Assembly: GCA_014376655.1 (NCBI GenBank)
Contig: JACMRC010000290.1
Location: forward strand, 1-7,863
DNA: 7,863 nucleotides
Source: Mucilaginibacter sp.
Lineage (GTDB): Bacteria; Bacteroidota; Bacteroidia; Sphingobacteriales; Sphingobacteriaceae
Reading direction: 5' to 3'
Both the position numbers and the translations under genes were made by a program. The notes under the pieces were generated by a model that had not been told where the DNA came from, ran no database searches, and worked only from the letters and a program-made list of their open reading frames with translations. Below are positions 4,948 through 7,863 of the stretch, one piece after another; position 1 is the stretch's first letter; every line of letters begins with the position of its first letter.

Positions 4948-6258
4948 ATGAAAGTTTTAAAATTTGGCGGGACATCAGTAGGCAGCCCGGAGCGTATGAA
5001 AAAGCTCCTGGAGATTGTTGATGCTTCCGAAAGGCAAATTGTTGTGCTGTCGGCTGTGTCGGGTACAACAAATAGTTTGGTAGAAATTGGGCAGGCATAT
5101 TTATTGGGCGATAAGCCTAATGCCGCCATACTAATTACTGCTTTAAAGGATAAGTACGAAGTATTTATAAAAGAATTATTTGCCAAGCCTGAATTTTTAG
5201 CACAGGGTAAAGAAGTTATCGATTATCATTTTGGTTTGTTAAGCAGTTTGGCTAACGACCTGTTTACCTCAATCGAAGATAAGATAATACTTGCGCAGGG
5301 TGAGTTATTATCAACCACGCTGTATCACGTATATTTAAAAGAGATAGGTGTACCATCGGTTTTATTACCCGCGTTAGAGTTTATGAAAACTGATGAGGAT
5401 AATGAACCTGATGTTGACCATATCACCGCGCAGCTTACGCCATTGTTAGAAGCAGCACCCAATATTAACTTATTCATAACCCAGGGATATATCTGCCGCA
5501 ACGCTTTTGGCGAGGTTGATAACCTGCGCCGTGGCGGCAGTGATTATACCGCATCATTAATTGGTGCCGGTATCCGCAGCGAAGAGGTACAGATCTGGAC
5601 GGACATTGATGGCATGCATAATAATGATCCGCGCATTGTTAAAGGTACAAAGCCTATCGCCCAGCTATCATTTGATGAGGCTGCCGAGCTGGCTTACTTT
5701 GGTGCCAAGATTCTGCATCCGCAAAGCGTGTTCCCGGCACAGAAATATAAAATACCGGTGCGTTTATTAAACACTATGGACCCACAGGCCCAGGGTACTT
5801 TAATAACCAACGACAGCGAAAAGAACCAGATCAAATCAATAGCTGCTAAAGATGGGATAACCGCTGTAAAAATAAATTCAAGCCGCATGTTATTGGCTTA
5901 TGGCTTTTTACGCCGTGTGTTTGAGGTGTTTGAGCGTTATAAAACATCAATAGATATGATCACCACATCAGAAGTTGCGGTATCATTAACTATTGATGAC
6001 ACTACGCATCTTGATGAGATACTGGGCGAGCTTAAAGCCTTTGGCGATGTTGAGGTTGATTTTGACCAGACTATAGTATGCGTTGTAGGCGATTTTGCTA
6101 CAGATAAGCATGGTTTTGGCTCGCGCGTGTTAGAGGCTATAAAACACCTACCCTTACGGATGATATCTTATGGCGGCAGTAACCATAACTTATCAGTTTT
6201 AGTTAAAACTGAAGATAAGGTAGAAGCTTTGAGAAGCTTGCATAGCAGGCTATTTTAA
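4948..6258 (+). CDS. lysC: aspartokinase (aspartate kinase), monofunctional
   Basis: This enzyme phosphorylates L-aspartate to 4-phospho-L-aspartate, the first step towards lysine/DAP, threonine and methionine. From ATG 4948 the product is 436 residues. An amino-acid-kinase domain covers about 1-290, with KFGGTSVGS at 5-13, LRRGGSDYTAS (193-203), WTDIDGMHNNDPR (217-229) and FGAKILHPQSV further on. Two ACT domains follow: ITAVKINSSRMLLAYG to SLTID from about 302, and TIVCVVGDFATDKHGFG to the end from 375. ACT domains usually mediate feedback inhibition by lysine or threonine. No homoserine dehydrogenase is fused. The reading frame extends 24 codons upstream to a GTG at 4876, but MKVLKFGGTSV is the canonical N-terminus and the extension shows no family resemblance, so the ATG is preferred. 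The gene is followed by lysA 99 bp later on the same strand, which supports a lysine-directed role. Confidence 0.95.
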   Translation: MKVLKFGGTSVGSPERMKKLLEIVDASERQIVVLSAVSGTTNSLVEIGQAYLLGDKPNAAILITALKDKYEVFIKELFAKPEFLAQGKEVIDYHFGLLSSLANDLFTSIEDKIILAQGELLSTTLYHVYLKEIGVPSVLLPALEFMKTDEDNEPDVDHITAQLTPLLEAAPNINLFITQGYICRNAFGEVDNLRRGGSDYTASLIGAGIRSEEVQIWTDIDGMHNNDPRIVKGTKPIAQLSFDEAAELAYFGAKILHPQSVFPAQKYKIPVRLLNTMDPQAQGTLITNDSEKNQIKSIAAKDGITAVKINSSRMLLAYGFLRRVFEVFERYKTSIDMITTSEVAVSLTIDDTTHLDEILGELKAFGDVEVDFDQTIVCVVGDFATDKHGFGSRVLEAIKHLPLRMISYGGSNHNLSVLVKTEDKVEALRSLHSRLF

Positions 6259-6268
6259 TAAATTAGAT

Positions 6269-6338
6269 TGTCATTGCGAGCATAGCGTGGCAATCGCAAG
6301 GAGAAAAGTTCGCGATTGCTTCGTGCCTCGCAATGACA
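6269..6338. repeat. REP-like palindromic element, copy 2 (GCAATCGC variant), inside lysC-lysA
   Basis: The outer arms TGTCATTGCGAG (6269-6280) and CTCGCAATGACA (6327-6338) are perfect 12-bp reverse complements; the inner arms GCAATCGC (6290-6297) and GCGATTGC (6312-6319) add 8 bp around a 14-nt loop. It starts 10 bp after the lysC stop and ends 19 bp before the lysA ATG, so it would be transcribed within a lysC-lysA message. REP-type hairpins in such positions can protect upstream mRNA or weaken read-through. Of the three copies here it has the longest perfect outer stem. Confidence 0.87.
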
Positions 6339-6357
6339 TATACAGAACGATACAATA

Positions 6358-7518
6358 ATGTTTAATCAAGATACCCTTACCAAATTCAAATCAGCCGAGA
6401 CCCCATTCTATTATTATGATATGGAGGTGCTGCGCCAAACTTTACAGGCTTGCAATACTGCTTCAAGTAAGTATGGTTTTCATGTACATTACGCTTTGAA
6501 GGCTAATTTTAACCCGAAGGTGTTGGACATGGTACAGCAATTTGGTTTTGGTGCCGATTGCGTAAGCGGTGGCGAAGTTAAAGCCGCTAAAGAACACGGC
6601 TTTGGTAAAGAGAAAGTGGTTTTTGCAGGCGTAGGTAAATCAGACAAAGAAATTAATTTGGCTTTAGACGCTGATATCTTCTGCTTTAATGTGGAGTCGG
6701 TACAAGAGTTGCATATTATTAACGAGTTGGCGACAGCCAAAAATAAAGTTGCTAAAGTTGCTATCCGCATTAACCCTAATGTTGATGCGCATACCCACCA
6801 CTTTATCACGACAGGTTTAGACGAGAATAAATTTGGCGTTAACACCTGGCAATTGGGTGATGTTGTTGAAGCTTTGCGGACATGCAAGAATTTGGAGTTT
6901 TTAGGGATTCATTTTCATATCGGATCACAGATAACTGACATGGAAGTTTACAAAAGCCTTTGTATCCGTATAAACGAAATGCAGGATTGGTTTGAGGACC
7001 ACGGCTTACAGATAAAAGTTTTAAATACCGGCGGCGGTTTAGGCGTTGATTACTATAACCCGGACACTAATACCATAAGCGATTTTGAAGCCTATTTTAA
7101 AGTATTTAAAGACTTTTTAAATGTAAAACCCGGCCAGGAAGTACACTTCGAGTTAGGCCGTGCATTAGTGGCACAAAGTGCTTCGCTGATATCACGTGTG
7201 TTGTACGTTAAAAACGGCCAAAAGAAAAACTTCCTGGTGCTTGATGCCGGTATGACCGAGTTGATCCGCCCAATGTTGTATCAAGCATATCATGTGATTG
7301 AGAACTTAACTCAAAACTCATCACCCACTACTCACGACTTAAAATATGACGTAGTTGGCCCAATTTGCGAAAGCACTGATTGTTTCCGCAAGGATGTTGA
7401 GCTGCCTGAGTCTTTTCGTGGCGATATTATTGCAATCCGCACCGCAGGTGCTTATGGCGAGGTAATGGCATCAGGCTATAACCTGCGCGACAGGGTGCAG
7501 AGCGTTTATTCGGAATAA
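6358..7518 (+). CDS. lysA: diaminopimelate decarboxylase
   Basis: This PLP enzyme decarboxylates meso-2,6-diaminopimelate to L-lysine, the last step of lysine biosynthesis, in the cytoplasm. The 386-residue product is a fold-type III (alanine racemase-like) decarboxylase. HYALKAN at 44-50 contains the PLP lysine K48, GADCVSGGEV spans 65-74, HFHIGSQI 185-192, and the phosphate-binding loop GGGLGVDY 225-232. In the C-terminal beta domain are GPICESTDCF (334-343, with C337 and E338 of the active site from the partner subunit) and the AGAYGEVMAS stretch (363-372). The usual EPGR motif reads E265-L-G-R268, with proline replaced by leucine. Length is at the short end of the family but no domain is missing. 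No TAnnTTTG box is seen in the 19 bp between the repeat and the ATG, so transcription from lysC is likely. Confidence 0.95.
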   Translation: MFNQDTLTKFKSAETPFYYYDMEVLRQTLQACNTASSKYGFHVHYALKANFNPKVLDMVQQFGFGADCVSGGEVKAAKEHGFGKEKVVFAGVGKSDKEINLALDADIFCFNVESVQELHIINELATAKNKVAKVAIRINPNVDAHTHHFITTGLDENKFGVNTWQLGDVVEALRTCKNLEFLGIHFHIGSQITDMEVYKSLCIRINEMQDWFEDHGLQIKVLNTGGGLGVDYYNPDTNTISDFEAYFKVFKDFLNVKPGQEVHFELGRALVAQSASLISRVLYVKNGQKKNFLVLDAGMTELIRPMLYQAYHVIENLTQNSSPTTHDLKYDVVGPICESTDCFRKDVELPESFRGDIIAIRTAGAYGEVMASGYNLRDRVQSVYSE

Positions 7519-7528
7519 TTTTTCCGCC

Positions 7529-7609
7529 ATTGCGAGCGAAGCGCGGCAATCGCGAACTATGATCCGCATTGCCTCCTTGCGATTGCCACGCTCGTACCTC
7601 GCTCGCAAT
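7529..7609. repeat. REP-like palindromic element, copy 3 (GCAATCGC variant, worn ends)
   Basis: ATTGCGAGCG (7529-7538) pairs perfectly with CGCTCGCAAT (7600-7609), and GGCAATCGC (7545-7553) with GCGATTGCC (7579-7587). The outer TGTC/GACA termini of copies 1 and 2 are altered here (CCGC on the left, TGTA on the right). The right arm carries the same unpaired TCGT-CCTCG block as the other copies. It lies between convergent genes, lysA and the minus-strand gene at 7623, and is followed on the plus side by ATTTT, so it may double as a terminator. Confidence 0.83.
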
Positions 7610-7622
7610 TGTAATTTTGGGA

Positions 7623-7863
7623 TTAAAACTTATACCCGAATCTTAACAACACGCCACTGCCCGCTTCTATTGTTCCAAAGTAGTCTTTGAACCTGATATA
7701 ATAACTGGCTTTGGGGAAGAGATTCCTGAACATGCGTGTGGTCGATGTTTCGTCTTTATAGTAAGTATCACTAAGGTTATTATGGCCCAATGTAGTTCCT
7801 AAAAACCCACGGATACCATGCTGGAAACCCGTGTTATTACGGTTATGGAATATTACCTCGGTA
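7623..7863 (-). CDS. C-terminal part of a probable outer-membrane beta-barrel protein (5' end beyond window)
   Basis: The minus strand has an open frame from the right edge to TAA at 7625-7623, giving about 79 residues. The final strands read SYYIRFKDYFGTIEAG and SGVLLRFGYKF; alternating hydrophobic/polar residues and a terminal phenylalanine are the usual C-terminal signature of Gram-negative outer-membrane beta-barrels recognised by BamA. Upstream lies GFQHGIRGFLGTTLGH, also strand-like. I do not recognise the specific family, and the N-terminus, where a signal peptide would be, is outside the window. It converges on lysA across copy 3 of the palindromic repeat. The frame has no internal stop and Bacteroidota-like composition, so it is probably a real gene. 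Confidence 0.6.
   Translation of the reverse strand, partial: TEVIFHNRNNTGFQHGIRGFLGTTLGHNNLSDTYYKDETSTTRMFRNLFPKASYYIRFKDYFGTIEAGSGVLLRFGYKF

Noticed and set aside
6489..6887. 132-residue minus-strand ORF inside lysA
   Set aside because: It lies wholly within a clear lysA coding region, has no recognisable domain, and is explained as a shadow frame.

Overview
The window looks like chromosomal DNA of a Bacteroidota bacterium, most likely a Sphingobacteriaceae-type genome (Mucilaginibacter or Pedobacter relatives). The signs are a DUF2027-Smr protein, a family I know only from Bacteroidota; a perfect TTTG/TAnnTTTG promoter; absence of clear Shine-Dalgarno sequences before every gene; and dispersed REP-like palindromes between genes. 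The genus is inference; no rRNA or other marker is present.

Layout. Positions 1-1639 (minus strand) hold two surface-polysaccharide-type genes read as a pair: a membrane acyltransferase-3 protein followed 19 bp later by an FkbM-type methyltransferase that runs off the left edge. A 241-bp divergent gap with a promoter-like box and a GC-rich hairpin leads to a plus-strand GT-B glycosyltransferase of the MurG-like 'Glyco_trans_1_3' type (1881-2903). A 91-bp palindromic repeat separates it from the convergent DUF2027-Smr gene (3023-3967, minus). That gene has a well-formed Bacteroidota promoter and is divergent from a DUF892/YciF-type ferritin-like gene (4092-4592).

A 355-bp AT-rich intergenic stretch follows. 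It carries a strong hairpin, a two-copy direct repeat and a perfect 9+1+9 inverted repeat. It leads into a lysine-biosynthesis pair: monofunctional aspartokinase lysC (4948-6258) and diaminopimelate decarboxylase lysA (6358-7518), the first and last steps of the DAP pathway to lysine. A second palindromic repeat sits between them, and a third follows lysA. The window closes with the 3' end of a minus-strand gene whose product ends like an outer-membrane beta-barrel.

The genes are mostly ordinary housekeeping or envelope functions. I found no clear undescribed multi-gene system. The most notable non-coding signals are three related palindromes (2915-3005, 6269-6338, 7529-7609) whose two sequence variants keep the pairing, a possible small RNA or attenuated leader at about 1750-1842, and a hairpin at 4622-4646 whose T-tract lies on the minus-strand side.
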